From Cornus controversa (Eukaryota; Streptophyta; Magnoliopsida; Cornales; Cornaceae): DNA of 64,000 bases. Below, piece after piece: positions 26,201-32,950 of the stretch; the stretch's first letter is position 1, and every line of letters begins with the position of its first letter. The notes under the pieces were generated by a model that saw only the letters and a list, made by a program, of their open reading frames with translations, made no database searches and was not told where the DNA came from. The position numbers and the translations under genes were made by a program. The stretch is taken from NCBI GenBank assembly GCA_026545225.1, contig CM048849.1, positions 10,651,541-10,715,540 of the forward strand, read 5' to 3'.

Positions 26201-27030
26201 TCTATGAATTGCTTCATTATATTACTCTATGAACTGAGCATGATTGTTGAATCAACCTATGAAAGACTCAGTTTGTGTTTTGTGTAGTCAGTTTAACTTG
26301 AGACACAAACACTATCATCAGTGATATCTTACGAGAAAAGAAGCTCACGAACCATGCTATTGATTCCCAGAAATACACGTGTAAACCACATACATATAGG
26401 GTGCAATGTACTATTGTGATGACTGATGAGTGCTTATGCTCTAACGAGACTTCGGATTTTCAGTGCCTATTTGGAATCAATAAACTATGAAGCAAGTTAG
26501 AGTATGAGTTGTTTTATTTTCAGCTATTGGAGTAATATTTTTGGACTTTTTCTAATACAAATTTACACTCTTGCCTCAGGCTAAGCACTTTGTATCCAAT
26601 TACTAAAATATAAAAAAATAAAAATAAAAATCGAAAAATAAAAAAGAAATAAGAAATCATTGCTATAAATTCATGAAAAATAGAACAAGAAAAAGAAAAA
26701 GCAAAATAAAGAAGGTAATGAAGTGGTGCAAATAAGTACCGGATGGGTTCCATGTAAATGCATCTCTGAACCTCTGTCCGTCGATTTCGATGTCCAGACG
26801 AATTGGAACTAGATTGTCGGCGGTTGGTCTGCGCTTCGAAAGTGGTACGTAGACATACATAATTAAATATATATAAATACTAGCACTGAAAACGGAATTA
26901 GAGAAAAACTACGATTTCTTCAGCAGAGAAAAATTATTAAAATAAAAGATAAACCAATAAGGGCTTATACTTACATCCTGAACTTGACAGGATTCTTATA
27001 AGACGAACTCGATGCTGAGAGGGGTTTCAT
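68..27030 (-). CDS. BSH: SNF5/BSH-type SWI/SNF chromatin-remodelling subunit, 5' part, six exons
   Basis: Join of exons 27030-26975, 26828-26740, 13122-13028, 553-482, 341-294 and 151-68; the gene continues beyond the left edge. They total 444 bp, exactly 148 codons, with consistent phases and GT..AG introns. The protein starts [18 protein letters not shown] and runs through [52 protein letters not shown] and [20 protein letters not shown]. This is the SNF5 domain order of Arabidopsis BUSHY (BSH), a core non-catalytic subunit of nuclear SWI/SNF complexes. Introns 1, 4 and 5 are about 140 bp, whereas introns 2 and 3 are 13,617 and 12,474 bp and full of transposons. No stop or frameshift occurs in these exons, so the gene is probably functional. 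The C-terminal exons are outside the window. Confidence 0.93.
294..341 (-). CDS. BSH: BSH exon 5
   Basis: A 48-bp exon between acceptor CCCCAG and donor GTAAGTTTG, encoding [16 protein letters not shown]. Phase 0 on both sides; it joins the VPIK of exon 4 to the DLNNFES of exon 6 as in the family. Confidence 0.92.
482..553 (-). CDS. BSH: BSH exon 4
   Basis: Acceptor TTGCAG, then 72 bp (24 codons) encoding [20 protein letters not shown] and VPIK. The donor is the weaker GTTGGT. Both borders are phase 0. Confidence 0.92.
554..1417. other. BSH intron 3 start, no recognised element
   Basis: AT-rich intronic sequence. Short open frames here show no conserved motif. Confidence 0.5.
1418..2535 (+). 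mobile_element. RTE-type LINE, 5'-truncated and decayed
   Basis: A reverse-transcriptase remnant runs plus-strand with motifs [19 protein letters not shown], the catalytic-type MFADDIVLL and [19 protein letters not shown]. Further downstream the reading frame is broken but RTE C-terminal motifs remain ([22 protein letters not shown]). The 3' end is GGGATTAAGGCAAGG followed by a GAT microsatellite, the usual RTE tail. A TGGTATCAAAGCC at 1418-1430 looks like an LTR-element primer-binding site, so an older LTR fragment may abut the left end. It lies antisense inside BSH intron 3. Confidence 0.85.
1559..1951 (+). pseudogene. RTE LINE reverse-transcriptase fragment (130 aa open)
   Basis: The longest open part of the LINE above covers the RT fingers/palm, with GLHQG near residue 27 and FADD near residue 59. 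Family members have RT plus an N-terminal endonuclease; the endonuclease is missing and stops follow. Not expected to be functional. Confidence 0.8.
2793..3346. mobile_element. Mutator-type MITE, 554 bp, 9-bp TSD
   Basis: Terminal inverted repeats begin GGGTAAAGT and extend, imperfectly, for about 50 bp to the AAATGTGCA region at each end. The flanks are an exact 9-bp direct repeat TTAAAAGAA (2784-2792 and 3347-3355), typical of Mutator superfamily insertion. It has no coding capacity. Inside are a poly-C run (2849-2863) and a 45-bp unit repeated twice (2971-3015, 3016-3060). Confidence 0.8.
3464..3640. repeat. Tandem duplication, 91-bp period
   Basis: A unit starting AAGCCTAAACATATGTAACA occurs at 3464 and again at 3555 with few differences; the second copy is slightly shorter. 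Intronic, no coding role seen. Confidence 0.75.
3641..4384. other. BSH intron 3, no recognised element
   Basis: Unremarkable intronic sequence. The 118-residue plus-strand frame at 3687-4043 has no family motif and I do not call it a gene. Confidence 0.4.
4385..4993. repeat. Three tandem copies of a 203-bp unit
   Basis: Units start at 4385, 4588 and 4791 (AATATCAAATACACTACTAA), each 203 bp, ending near 4993. The copies differ at only a few positions, so the triplication is recent. The unit contains AAAAGGGGTGTACAATTATT. Identical short frames on the minus strand are by-products of the repetition. Confidence 0.9.
5571..5817 (-). mobile_element. Very small TRIM (247 bp) with 73-bp LTRs
   Basis: Two 73-bp direct repeats (5571-5643, 5745-5817) read TGTTAACAACCA...TTCAACA on the plus strand. 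On the minus strand the right repeat is followed directly by TGGTATTAGAGCCA, a primer-binding site resembling initiator tRNA-Met with one change. A purine tract (GTGAGGGGG) abuts the other LTR. Flanks CTACG (5566-5570) and CTATG (5818-5822) form a 5-bp TSD with one transition. LTR, PBS, PPT, LTR and TSD are therefore all present in under 250 bp with no coding capacity. Confidence 0.88.
5864..6938. mobile_element. hAT-like non-autonomous element, 1075 bp, 8-bp TSD
   Basis: Ends are inverted repeats CATACTTGTTAAAGGC and, read inward from the right, CATAGTTGTCAAAGGC. An exact 8-bp direct repeat ATTTAATC flanks it (5856-5863, 6939-6946). GC-rich GGCGC-containing subterminal blocks lie at both ends. 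The middle (about 6100-6540) is a purine-rich GAGA/GAAGAA tract. Serine/phenylalanine-rich minus-strand frames across it are low-complexity artefacts. Confidence 0.8.
6100..6540 (+). repeat. Polypurine low-complexity tract
   Basis: About 440 bp of almost pure G/A on the plus strand, including GAAGAAGAAGAAGAAGAAG. It lies inside the hAT-like element and could form triplex or other non-B DNA (inference). Confidence 0.8.
7522..8471. mobile_element. hAT-type non-autonomous element, 950 bp, 8-bp TSD
   Basis: Termini AGGGTGTACA and (inverted right end) GGGGTGCACA are flanked by an exact 8-bp repeat TACTTACT (7514-7521, 8472-8479). Subterminal arrays of GGAACC/CCGGTTC motifs occupy both ends in opposite orientation, as expected for transposase-binding repeats in hAT elements. 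The centre (about 7750-8140) differs in composition and may be captured sequence. It also carries a CT/TA microsatellite. Confidence 0.85.
8141..8204. repeat. CT then TA dinucleotide microsatellite
   Basis: An uninterrupted CT run passes directly into a TA run inside the 950-bp hAT element. Likely polymorphic between individuals. Confidence 0.9.
8480..9552. other. BSH intron 3, no recognised element
   Basis: AT-rich intron. The 71-residue frame at 8784-8999 has a hydrophobic C-terminus but no recognisable family. A T-rich run lies at about 9280-9295. Confidence 0.4.
9558..10012 (+). repeat. 5' LTR of the gag-only gypsy element
   Basis: 455 bp. It carries the TATTATAAATATATG box and ends directly before the PBS. 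About 80 bp shorter than its partner through one internal deletion. Confidence 0.9.
10046..11125 (+). CDS. Gypsy-type gag protein of the non-autonomous element
   Basis: An intact 359-residue frame starts from the ATG about 20 bp after the PBS. The retrotransposon gag core is visible in the first half: [35 protein letters not shown], then [14 protein letters not shown] and [17 protein letters not shown]. Gag would form the particle that packages element RNA. No CCHC zinc knuckle is seen, and the C-terminal half is acidic/asparagine-rich without a known domain. The frame lies antisense in BSH intron 3. Confidence 0.75.
   Translation: MAIGCFGSTHFVDNDRRVKAPWTAMHTQERRFDQRCRQIVGIRIGGNQVHGPVQDCVEVVPRSQPNMGYVHVHPRRPPAYADHFDDEEFGFKGLVANRRDRDRHDRICKYPDNREFQRKLDILTFHGSFIIEEVLDWLEEIEEFFEHFDVSENKQVPLVMFKFKGCASTWWDQTQTNQMRQEKQRVRSWYKMKRLIKAKSLPPNYEQIMYDKYHNCRKENHEYMEKTLIYDNISTSDCENSVSSTIYAANDSLSGLIGNVITTKDATVNFQAPQSNIPTGSINVVPDYRNKGDNITKLSIQNSFVEKNQKFISGPVDQNRRKDDESVIIDLSPHIYENKVGIHSTDEKLFSEDSIHESK
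11929..12464 (+). repeat. 3' LTR of the gag-only gypsy element
   Basis: 536 bp, preceded by a polypurine tract and followed by the TSD ACAAT. Retains the segment (TTTCCTTGTGCTGCTAG and following) missing from the 5' LTR. Confidence 0.9.
12470..13027. other. BSH intron 3 end next to exon 3, no element seen
   Basis: AT-rich intron with the exon 3 donor at its right edge (minus-strand gene). No gene or repeat recognised. Confidence 0.5.
13028..13122 (-). CDS. BSH: BSH exon 3, isolated between two giant introns
   Basis: Acceptor ACATAG, donor GTAAGTT. The 95 bp encode [20 protein letters not shown] then [12 protein letters not shown], a well-conserved stretch of the SNF5 domain. It lies 13.6 kb downstream of exon 2 and 12.5 kb upstream of exon 4. 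Confidence 0.92.
13123..14559. other. BSH intron 2, no recognised element
   Basis: Short frames here (such as 13622-13810) have no family motif. Nothing else recognised. Confidence 0.4.
14568..14693 (-). mobile_element. tRNA-derived SINE with poly(A) tail
   Basis: On the minus strand the sequence has an A-box-like TGGTCCAGCGG and a B-box GGTTCAAGCCTC spaced as in a tRNA promoter, then a short body and a pure A tail (plus-strand T run 14568-14588). Direct repeats AAGTGCAT flank it (14560-14567, 14694-14701). It would be transcribed by RNA polymerase III and mobilised by a LINE. It is a SINE, not a functional tRNA gene: no cloverleaf body or anticodon loop is evident. Confidence 0.85.
15265..15677 (+). 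repeat. 5' LTR of small copia element
   Basis: 413 bp, TGTTAGGAATTG...CCCAACA, with a GA-repeat near 15499-15520 and a CTATAAATAAAGG promoter-like box. Followed by AG and the tRNA-Met PBS. Confidence 0.88.
15693..16380 (+). pseudogene. Copia gag remnant with stops
   Basis: Begins at the ATG of [17 protein letters not shown] after the PBS. In-frame stops interrupt it near 15779, 15793, 15850, 15948 and 16051. The last open part (16110-16379) is [20 protein letters not shown] and a basic tail. A UBN2-type gag, not functional. Confidence 0.75.
16390..16962 (+). pseudogene. Copia protease-region remnant and 3' internal scrap
   Basis: [18 protein letters not shown] corresponds to the copia protease region where WILDSGAS is usual, so the catalytic DSG is lost. 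A short frame with [19 protein letters not shown] precedes the polypurine tract. RT and integrase are absent between them. Confidence 0.6.
17089..17481 (+). repeat. 3' LTR of small copia element
   Basis: 393 bp; same ends as the 5' LTR but with a shorter GA repeat. Preceded by the purine-rich AAGGTGGAGAT. Confidence 0.88.
17864..18037 (+). repeat. 5' LTR of copia element
   Basis: 174 bp, starts AGTTAGCGTATATTAAG, ends TTCAATTCAATT immediately before TGGTATCAGAGC. Contains TGTATAAATACCC, a good TATA box. Confidence 0.85.
18213..18911 (+). CDS. Copia gag (UBN2-type) polyprotein N-terminus
   Basis: A 232-residue open frame. Gag motifs in order: [62 protein letters not shown]. It encodes the structural capsid part of the element and ends at a stop near 18909. 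A frame change then leads to the protease region, so the original single polyprotein is broken here. No CCHC knuckle is seen. Confidence 0.85.
   Translation: MTLLHYTIMFAKTDTSNSDSKKPSTVTIHETSSPIHSIKLDGANYRVWSQILEMHIAGRKKKGYITGRKAAPAESDPSYDEWEAEDPLVKSWLINSMTDKLMSHFVQCGTAKEVWDAIKRSYLDVSDSSQVYELMKKSFQSHQGGRPLAEYYNELNSIFMDLDYRTKDRVYMFLARLDHSLDKVSSRVLATSPLLSLKEAYSLVHRKAQRKVTMGTEDHSEASTLAVQRNNT
18960..19662 (+). pseudogene. Copia protease and GAG-pre-integrase region
   Basis: Part of the 304-residue frame at 18820-19734. The aspartic protease motif is seen as [12 protein letters not shown], followed by [14 protein letters not shown] and ending with [16 protein letters not shown], the pre-integrase H..LGH motif. 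The frame stays open to the insertion point of the inner DNA element (19663) and resumes at 20785 with VPFK. Intact catalytic DSGA, but cut from the rest of pol. Confidence 0.8.
19663..20776. mobile_element. DNA transposon, 1114 bp, inserted in copia integrase, 8-bp TSD
   Basis: Ends are CTAAGAAGCACGGA and, inverted, CTAGGAAGCACGGA. The TSD is exact ATCATCGT (19655-19662, 20777-20784). Removing it with one TSD copy restores the copia reading KNHR|VPFK in frame. The interior is AT-rich between GC-rich blocks of CCGTGTC repeats, with a tandem duplication at about 20213-20560. No transposase. Same family as the outer element 17844-24406. Confidence 0.88.
20213..20560. repeat. Tandem duplication of about 176 bp inside the DNA element
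   Basis: The block AATTAGGGTTTTGTTAGAAA ... GAAAATTCAAGCCGTGTC occurs twice in a row with very few differences, indicating recent duplication. Confidence 0.8.
20785..21400 (+). pseudogene. Copia integrase core, frameshifted
   Basis: Motifs survive in several frames: [25 protein letters not shown] (catalytic Asp region), [12 protein letters not shown] (second Asp) and the [19 protein letters not shown] region. Stops and at least two frame changes mean no integrase can be made. Confidence 0.8.
21731..23056 (+). CDS. Copia reverse transcriptase
   Basis: A 441-residue open frame with all copia RT landmarks: [55 protein letters not shown], catalytic [29 protein letters not shown] and [16 protein letters not shown]. 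It is flanked by a broken integrase upstream and meets the RNase H frame at 23053 through a frame change. The active-site YVDD is intact. Confidence 0.9.
   Translation: MFHQGYTKKNKDATVISPLSANTPLDDTTMPSDDSSKTTPEVHVPSPLTSETATLDPQGDDQGRRYPLRDRKEPDRLGFNHVSSNVVYPISNFISYHHLSKTHLAFALQLSSMSIPSHFQEALEDPKWKSAMVEKMKALQKNFTWEMVELPHEKKTVGCKWVFSVKYKSDGTIDRYKARLVAKGYTQTYGIDYQETFAPVAKMNIVRVILSLAVNLDWPLRQFDVKNAFLHGDLIEEVYMDPPPGFTPKGGKVCKLKKALYGLKQSPRAWFGRLSYSMKKYGFKQALANHTLFYKRDGDDITLLIVYVDDMIVTGSNSGEREKLRRYLAKEFEMKDLGALKYFLGIEVSRSKQGLFLSQRKYTLDLLAETGNSACEPVGIPIEVNHGLSIYPDQIPTNKERYQKLVGKLIYLTHSRPDLSYAVSVISQFMYNPSDRHIRMQ
23053..23607 (+). CDS. Copia RNase H domain and C-terminus
   Basis: A 184-residue frame overlapping the end of the RT frame by a few bases in another phase. 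Motifs: [33 protein letters not shown] and [20 protein letters not shown], with D, E and D of RNase H visible. It ends at a TGA followed by GGGGGAGAG, the polypurine tract. Confidence 0.88.
   Translation: MNRILAYLKSSPGKGIMFSKHGHLDIVGYIDSDFAGSRLDRKSTSGYVSFVGSNLVTWRSKKQNVVSLSSAEAEYRALHHATTKLTWLRILLNELGFGSNKPMVLFCDNTTTIEIANNPVQHDRTKHVELDRNYIKDNLDSGMIRIPYIKSADQLADMMTHVVTSGPFYTSLSKLGMCDIYAST
23615..23789 (+). repeat. 3' LTR of copia element
   Basis: 175 bp, nearly identical to the 5' LTR and preceded by the polypurine tract GAGGGGGAGAG. Confidence 0.85.
24415..26739. other. BSH intron 2, copia remnant then unassigned repeat-like sequence
   Basis: After the copia fragment (to about 24600), 24650-25330 contains the phrase CTAGAGGGGGGTGAATAG and resembles an LTR-type repeat, but no terminal structures were found. 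25340-26500 shows nothing recognisable. BSH exon 2 begins at the right edge. Confidence 0.35.
26740..26828 (-). CDS. BSH: BSH exon 2
   Basis: Acceptor GCGCAG, then 89 bp encoding [20 protein letters not shown] and DAFTWNPS, ending with the first base of the next codon before donor GTACTT. The phases fit exon 1 (AT|A gives Ile) and exon 3 (G|AT gives Asp). Confidence 0.92.
26975..27030 (-). CDS. BSH: BSH exon 1 (start codon)
   Basis: ATG at 27030-27028 begins 18 codons plus two bases (AT). The donor is GTAAGTATAAG. The ATG is chosen because the short serine-rich leader followed by NPVKFR matches the family N-terminus; CT-rich sequence typical of a plant 5' leader lies upstream. Confidence 0.9.
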
Positions 27031-27130
27031 GCTTCTCTCTCTCTCGACTTTCAAATTCAAATTAGCTTCAACAGCTTATTCTTGTTAGGGCTTCAAAGTC
27101 AATCTTTTTGGATTAATCGTATAAAACCCA
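27031..27130 (-). promoter_or_regulatory. Putative BSH 5' leader and core promoter
   Basis: Reading the minus strand, a GAGAGAGAGAGA-type leader (27033-27048) lies just before the BSH ATG. A weak TATA-like TTTTATAC (about 27118-27126) lies roughly 90 bp upstream of the ATG. Inferred from position and composition only. Confidence 0.3.
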
Positions 27131-28730
27131 CCTAACTATTTAATTTTGCTTATCATCCTTTATATTAAATTTTTGGACGAATTGAACTGAACTCCCTTTA
27201 ACTTTCACCAATTGACAAAAAAATCCCTTTTAAGAATTCCTTTGGCACAATAAACTCCCTCAATGCCTGTTTGGTAACCGAAAACGTTTTGTATTTTGTT
27301 TTCATCGTTTTTTTTGTTGTGTTGTGTCTTCAATAGTAATTGAAATCATGTTTGCTAATATAAAATTTGTTGTCTAAAATTTAAAAACAAAAACATAAAT
27401 ACATGTAGGTAACATCAATCTTTTACAAAAGTGTTGAAAGTACAAAACATTAAAATATATTTGGTAATATCAAATGTTGCCAAAAAAATTGGTAGTAAAA
27501 ATAAAAAACATGTTTGGTAATGATTATTTTTAATTTTGTTTTAAAATTTACTTTTATATTTATATAATTAGTTTTTAGGTTAATACTCATCATTGGAATG
27601 GATTTTTAAAAAATTGGAGACAATTTTTTTCTCTATATACTCAAACAAAAATGATGTATTTTTTAAAAGAAATTTTTGAAAATTGAATTTTCATTTGAAT
27701 TTTACAAGCCTACAATTGTATTCTCTATATACTTATTTCTTCGAATTACAAGCCTACAATTAGTCATTCAACTGAAGTTTAACCAAAAAAATGAAACAAA
27801 TATCTATAAAAATCTTAACATTACAATGTTTCCAATCTAAACATTACAATGCTAAGTCATAATTAAAAATTGAACTCAATTTCATATTACAAGGCTAAAA
27901 AATAATATACAAAGCTGAACTAATATTTCAATTGTATATTACAAGGGAAAATATTGACAAATATTATCAAATGCTTTTGGGCTACAAGTCTGAACACAAG
28001 TCTAAAAGTCTTAAAAAAAATACGCAAGTCCTAAAATTACAGAATATAATGCAGAAGTGTTTAGTTGAAAACTGATGAGCTGATACACTAACTCACACAT
28101 ACTAAAATGAGGTTTGATTCGTTTGAACAATCAAGACTTGGAGCATACTCAAACACTAGCAGATTTTGGAGCAAGCTTGAACATCTGCCATCAATATAGA
28201 TGAAATGATGTCAGATTGTGGACAACTTCTAGTCCTTGAACAAGCTTCTCAAAATCTACAAGAAGATTACTTGTAACTTCTTCGTCAAGAAGTAGAATCC
28301 TTAGAGCCAACCCACCAATTTGAATACTCCCTATAATCATTAAACGCACATATGAATCTTACAACGTTTTATTATGATGTAACAACAGAACACAACTTAT
28401 GATAAATCAGTAAAATACCTTGCTACTGTTGTGTGCTTGTTCTTGAGGTTTGGATGACCAAAATCAGCTGCAGCCTCAAGAAAATCATGATGAAGCTTCT
28501 GACCTATTTAAATATGTATTTGAAGGTTGCTTACACCAATCAAATCCACAAGAGGAAGCATTAGCCCCCAACACACCAAATGCAATAATATAATGAAAAC
28601 AATTCAGCAAAAGCACAAAACTCACCATATTTCATAAAGCAAATGAAGCAAACTCCGCAAAGGCTTGATTTAGTGGAAGGGAAGCAAACTCACCAAAGGC
28701 CAAAAAAATGACTAAACAATAAAAAATTAG
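27131..28730. other. Upstream of BSH, AT-rich, no gene seen
   Basis: AT-rich sequence with no recognisable coding motif; no terminal repeats found. It separates the BSH 5' end from the Tat-type element. Confidence 0.45.
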
Positions 28731-29163
28731 TGTAGGTACAAAAAATTGTTTAGTTAATTACTGTTAATTAATTCAATGCACACACCCAAAATAAAGAACA
28801 CAATATTTTTTACAAAGAGATTTCAAAAGGTGGATTCGAGTATCATTCTCATTCACATGTCCTTGGATATTTATACAAGTAGGAATCCCAGTCCTTCTAG
28901 GACTATAATTCCCTTATTTGCAGCTATTTTTACTCTCAAGAATTTGAATTCCTTTTTGAATTTCAACTTGTATTTGAATTGGGCTTATTTTAGCCTTTAA
29001 ATGAGGGTGACTGGGCCTTTTTATGGGACTACTAGGTCCTCTAACTTCATCAACCCAGCCCTTTGGGATTTTTACTAATACTTGAGCTCAAGCTGACTTG
29101 GGGCTGGTCTGTTTGTATATCAGTTCGACCCACCAGACTAGGCGAGAATTATGCCCCCACACA
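28731..29163 (-). repeat. 3' LTR of the Tat-type element
   Basis: 433 bp bounded by TGTAGGTACA (left, plus reading) and CCCCCACACA (right). On the minus strand a purine tract GGGAATTGGGGGCAA lies directly before it and a TATAAATA box lies at about 28867-28875. The partner LTR is absent, so the borders are inferred. Confidence 0.6.
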
Positions 29164-29472
29164 TTGCCCCCAATTCCCTTCAGTTATGAATTTCATCATA
29201 ATGGAGGTAATTCATATAGGTTTTATGATTATTTGGGTGCTTGTATCTAGATTCTTCATTTAATGTTGAAGTACTTGGCGACGGTGCTGAGTACGTAAGT
29301 AACCTTTTCACGTTACCCTTTGCATTTGTCTTGATACTTGTCATTTTCAGTCACAAATCTTTTGCAATTAATTGCCTTATCTTCCAGATTCACTTTCCTT
29401 TGATCTTCTTGGTACCGATTTGTCTTCTCAGGTTAGTTTCATCTTTTCACTTGCATCTTTCTTTTCTTTACG

Positions 29473-31432
29473 ATGTCTTCCAGTGATAGTGATCGTACTC
29501 TTTCTGACAACCAAGAAGTACTTTTTCTGAAAACCAAGAAGTCACTATGTCTAGTTCTTCCCTTCTAGTTACAGAAACTGCTTAACCTACTATTGTGGCT
29601 GGAGAAGCAGTCACATCTTATCATGGTGTGGTTGTTGCTCCAGTGACTATGCAGTTGATTGATCTTGAAAAAGTCAGAGAGGAATGTCGTATTCCTAATG
29701 AAGTCATAATCAAGGGTTATCCCTTGGATTTTGATTATAGCATTCGGGAAGGAGTCAAGGAAGGCGAAGTTCTTTTTTCGGCTTCCCACTTGAAGACTTT
29801 CATATTTCCCCTTCATCCTTTTTTCAGTCTTGTTCTTTTCAAACTGAAGCTTGCGTGCCCTAATTTTTTCCGCATTATTTCTTGTATATTTTCCTTGAAC
29901 TGCGTCCATAAGCTTAACCTGTACTTGAATGATCTTCTATTATGCTACTCTCTCCATCGGGTTAGATCAGAAGATAATCGCTACCATCTGCTCCCTAACA
30001 AGGACAGAAAAATCTATTATGACACTCCCACCACTAACAAGTTGTGCAAAGAAAGACTTGTTTTACTTAAGGGGGCCTAGTTTGTTAGAGTGGCCCAAAA
30101 ATTTCCCATCCCCACTGCATTTGACGATGTTGTGATTCCTTCATTTAAGCTTTCTAGCAAGTCTTAGGACGTTCTTCTTCTTTTCTTTTTAGAGTAAGGA
30201 TTTTGCAATTTTTATAACTTTGTTCTATTCTTCTCTATTTCACAGCTGAATAGATCGAATTTTTGAGGGGGAAGGTTTGGAGTCTCCGTCCTTCTCTGAA
30301 GAAGTATCTGTCACGTCAGCAACTCCAAGCTACTGTTTGCTATGCTTCTGTTGAGTCTTCTTCTGTGTACCCAACTTAAGATTTTGAGATGGAGATACCA
30401 GAGCCTAAGACGAGGAGGGGATCCTCCAGTTCTGGCCTTGCTAAGGCCAAAAATACTAAGTGGCGGTCCAAGGCCCAACATGATAAAAGCAAATCTGCTG
30501 CCCCCTCTTCCCTTTAGAAGTGGGCTTCTTCCGATGCTGCTCCGACACCCAAGTGCCAGAAGCTAATGGCGGACGCCATAAAGGGCCAAAGCTCTTTCTC
30601 TTATACTCTGACTTTACTTGGTTCTACTGGTGGTGCAGTTGATGAGCAGTTCATTGGCTCATTTAAATAGTGGACTCAAACTTGAAAAAATCTGATGATT
30701 CTTCCTTGACGGTAAGGGACTGTGTCGCCCTTGATCATGAGGTGATGGGGGTTGTTGCCCGTAGGATCTGGCTTCCTAGGGATTAGCTCTGTCAACAAGG
30801 AGCTAATAGGGATAAGTTCCTTGGCAATGCTCATCTTCATGTCATGGAGGTTTGTTCTATCCCATTTCCTGTGCATTACTTTATTCTATTTTTGAGCCTT
30901 CCTTTTGACTTATTTTTTTGTTATGCTACAGAGCGCATATACAACCATCTCCCTCTACAAGGCTCTAGAGGTCAAACGTTTGAACGGACGTAAGGCCGAA
31001 AGCCTTGAGGGGAAAGTGAAGTCTTTAACCAAGTCTTTAGCTGAAAAGCAAAAGACTATTGGTTACTTTGAGTAGAGGGCTCTGAAGGCCGAGGAGAGGG
31101 CTGCTGAGCTTAAGGCAATGCTGCAGGTCTTCAAGGCTAGGGGACTGGAAATGTACCAGTGTTTCTTGAAGATCCTAGCTCTGAAGTTTGCTGATGGCTT
31201 TCGCTACAGCTTTGAGCAAGGAGAGAAAGTCGAAGCTGAACGGGATTATGCTGATCCTGATGAGTTTAATGTTGATAAGGCCATTGACTCATTCGGTGAA
31301 TGCGGCATTCCTGTGCCTGGCAGGCTAAACGCAAGTTCACAAATTTCCTCAAGAGTTCGTGTTCAGCTCCTCCCCCTTCTTCTTCGATGGTTACTCCTTC
31401 TGCTCCCCCTCCCCCTGATTAGGCCACACTAG
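29473..31432 (+). pseudogene. Antisense extra ORF (aORF) of the Tat-type element, decayed
   Basis: It runs opposite to pol, between pol and the 3' LTR. Open parts are 29595-30080 (FPLHPFFSLVLFKLKLACPN, then LYLNDLLLCYSLHRVRSE) and 31118-31432 (FADGFRYSFEQGEKVEAE, DYADPDEFNVDKAID). A charged, coiled-coil-like stretch (about 30950-31130) lies between them. It resembles plant proteins annotated 'putative transposon protein' with a PLHPF motif. Function unknown. Several stops and frame changes; proline/serine-rich segments are out of frame. Confidence 0.6.
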
Positions 31433-31899
31433 AAGTGCCCGCTCCTGCTAGGAAAGGTACTCCAATTGTTGATTCCTTTTACCAGGACTTCAGCAAGGAG
31501 GATGGAGCAGCTCCCCAAGGTTGACTCATGTAGTCCTTCCTCTCTCTTTTTTGCTTTGTTTTTGTAATGCTCAGATGGAGCTTTTATTTATTTATTTCTT
31601 GAGGGATAAGTTGTATCCTCATTCTTGTAATGAAAATTTTGATAAATACCAATGTTTTGATGCTAGAAGTTCTCCAAATTTATTTCTAGATTTCTGCTTT
31701 TGATATCTTCTTTGTACTGATAGTTGCCTTAGTAGGTTGGGCTTCAACCCTGTTTCACAATTGGAAACTTCCTTCCAGTTTTAGTAATGTCAATGATCAA
31801 TGTCCGGCGCTTGATGTCTTTCTCCTCTTTTATAAAAGAATTCAGTAGGGGACTAACCCAAGCAATCGGCTTGTGATGACGGATGCTTTTGGGCCTATG

Positions 31900-32950
31900 A
31901 CATCTTTTATTTAATAAGCGATCAGTCGTTCAAACCTTAGCTTCAATAAGCAATCAGTCATTTAAGACTTTAGCTTGTTTTGGGTTTGTGGCCTCTTTTT
32001 AATAAGCGATCGGTCGTTTAATACCTTAGCTTGTTTTGGGCCTATAACCTCTTTTTATTAAGCGATCGGTCGATCAGACCTTAGCTTTAATAAACGATCG
32101 ACCGTTTAAGACCTTAGCTTATTTTGGGCCTATGACCTCTTTTTATTAAGCGATTGGTCGTTCAGACCTTAGCTTCAATAAGCGATCGATTATTTAAGAC
32201 CTTAGCTTGGTCTGGGCATACGACCTCTTTTGTTTAATTAAGCAATCGGTCGTTCTGACCTTAGCTTCAATAAGCGATCAATCGTTTAAGACCTTAGCTT
32301 ATTTTGACCCTATGGCCTCTTTTTATTAAATGATCGGTCATTCGAACCTTAGTTCAATAACTGATCGGTCGTTTAAGACCTTAGCTTGGTTTGGGCCTAT
32401 AACCTTTTTTTGTTTAATTCAGCGATCGATCGTTTAAGACCTTAGCTTGTTTTAGGCATATGGCCTCTTTTTATTAAACGATCGGTCGTTCAGACCTTAG
32501 CTTCAATAAGTGATCGGTCATTTAAGATCTTAGCTTGGTTTAGGCCTACAAACTCTTTTGTTTAATTAAGCGATCGGTCGTTTAAGACCTTAGCTTGTTT
32601 TGGGCCTATGACCAGACCTTAGCTTCAATAAGTGATCGGTCATTTAAGATATTAGCTTGAGTTAGGCCTACGACCTCTTTTATTTAAGCGATCGGTTGTT
32701 CAGACCTTAGCTTCAATAAGCGATTGGTCGTTTAAGAAATTGGTTTGTTTTGGGCCTATGGCCTCTTTGGATTAAGTGATTGGTTATTCAGACCTTTACT
32801 TCAATAAGCGATCGGTCATTTAAGACCTTAGCTTGATTTGGGCCTACGACCTCTTTTATTTAAGTGATCAGTCTATCAAACCTTAGCTTCAATAAGCGAT
32901 CAATCATTTAAGACCTTAGCTTGGTTTAGGCCTATGACCTCCTTTTAATT
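31900..32950. repeat. Tandem array, unit about 88 bp made of two similar halves
   Basis: Roughly a dozen imperfect units. Each holds two copies of AAGCGATCGGTCGTT followed by GACCTTAGCTT, then TTTTGGGCCTATGACCTC. The array ends abruptly at both sides. Position between integrase and the extra ORF matches arrays known from Tat-lineage 3' regions. The embedded CGATCGGTCG motif is GC-rich and methylatable. Confidence 0.85.

Noticed and set aside
31900..32950. CRISPR-like array
   Set aside because: The repeats are contiguous imperfect 88-bp units without unique spacers, inside a plant retroelement.
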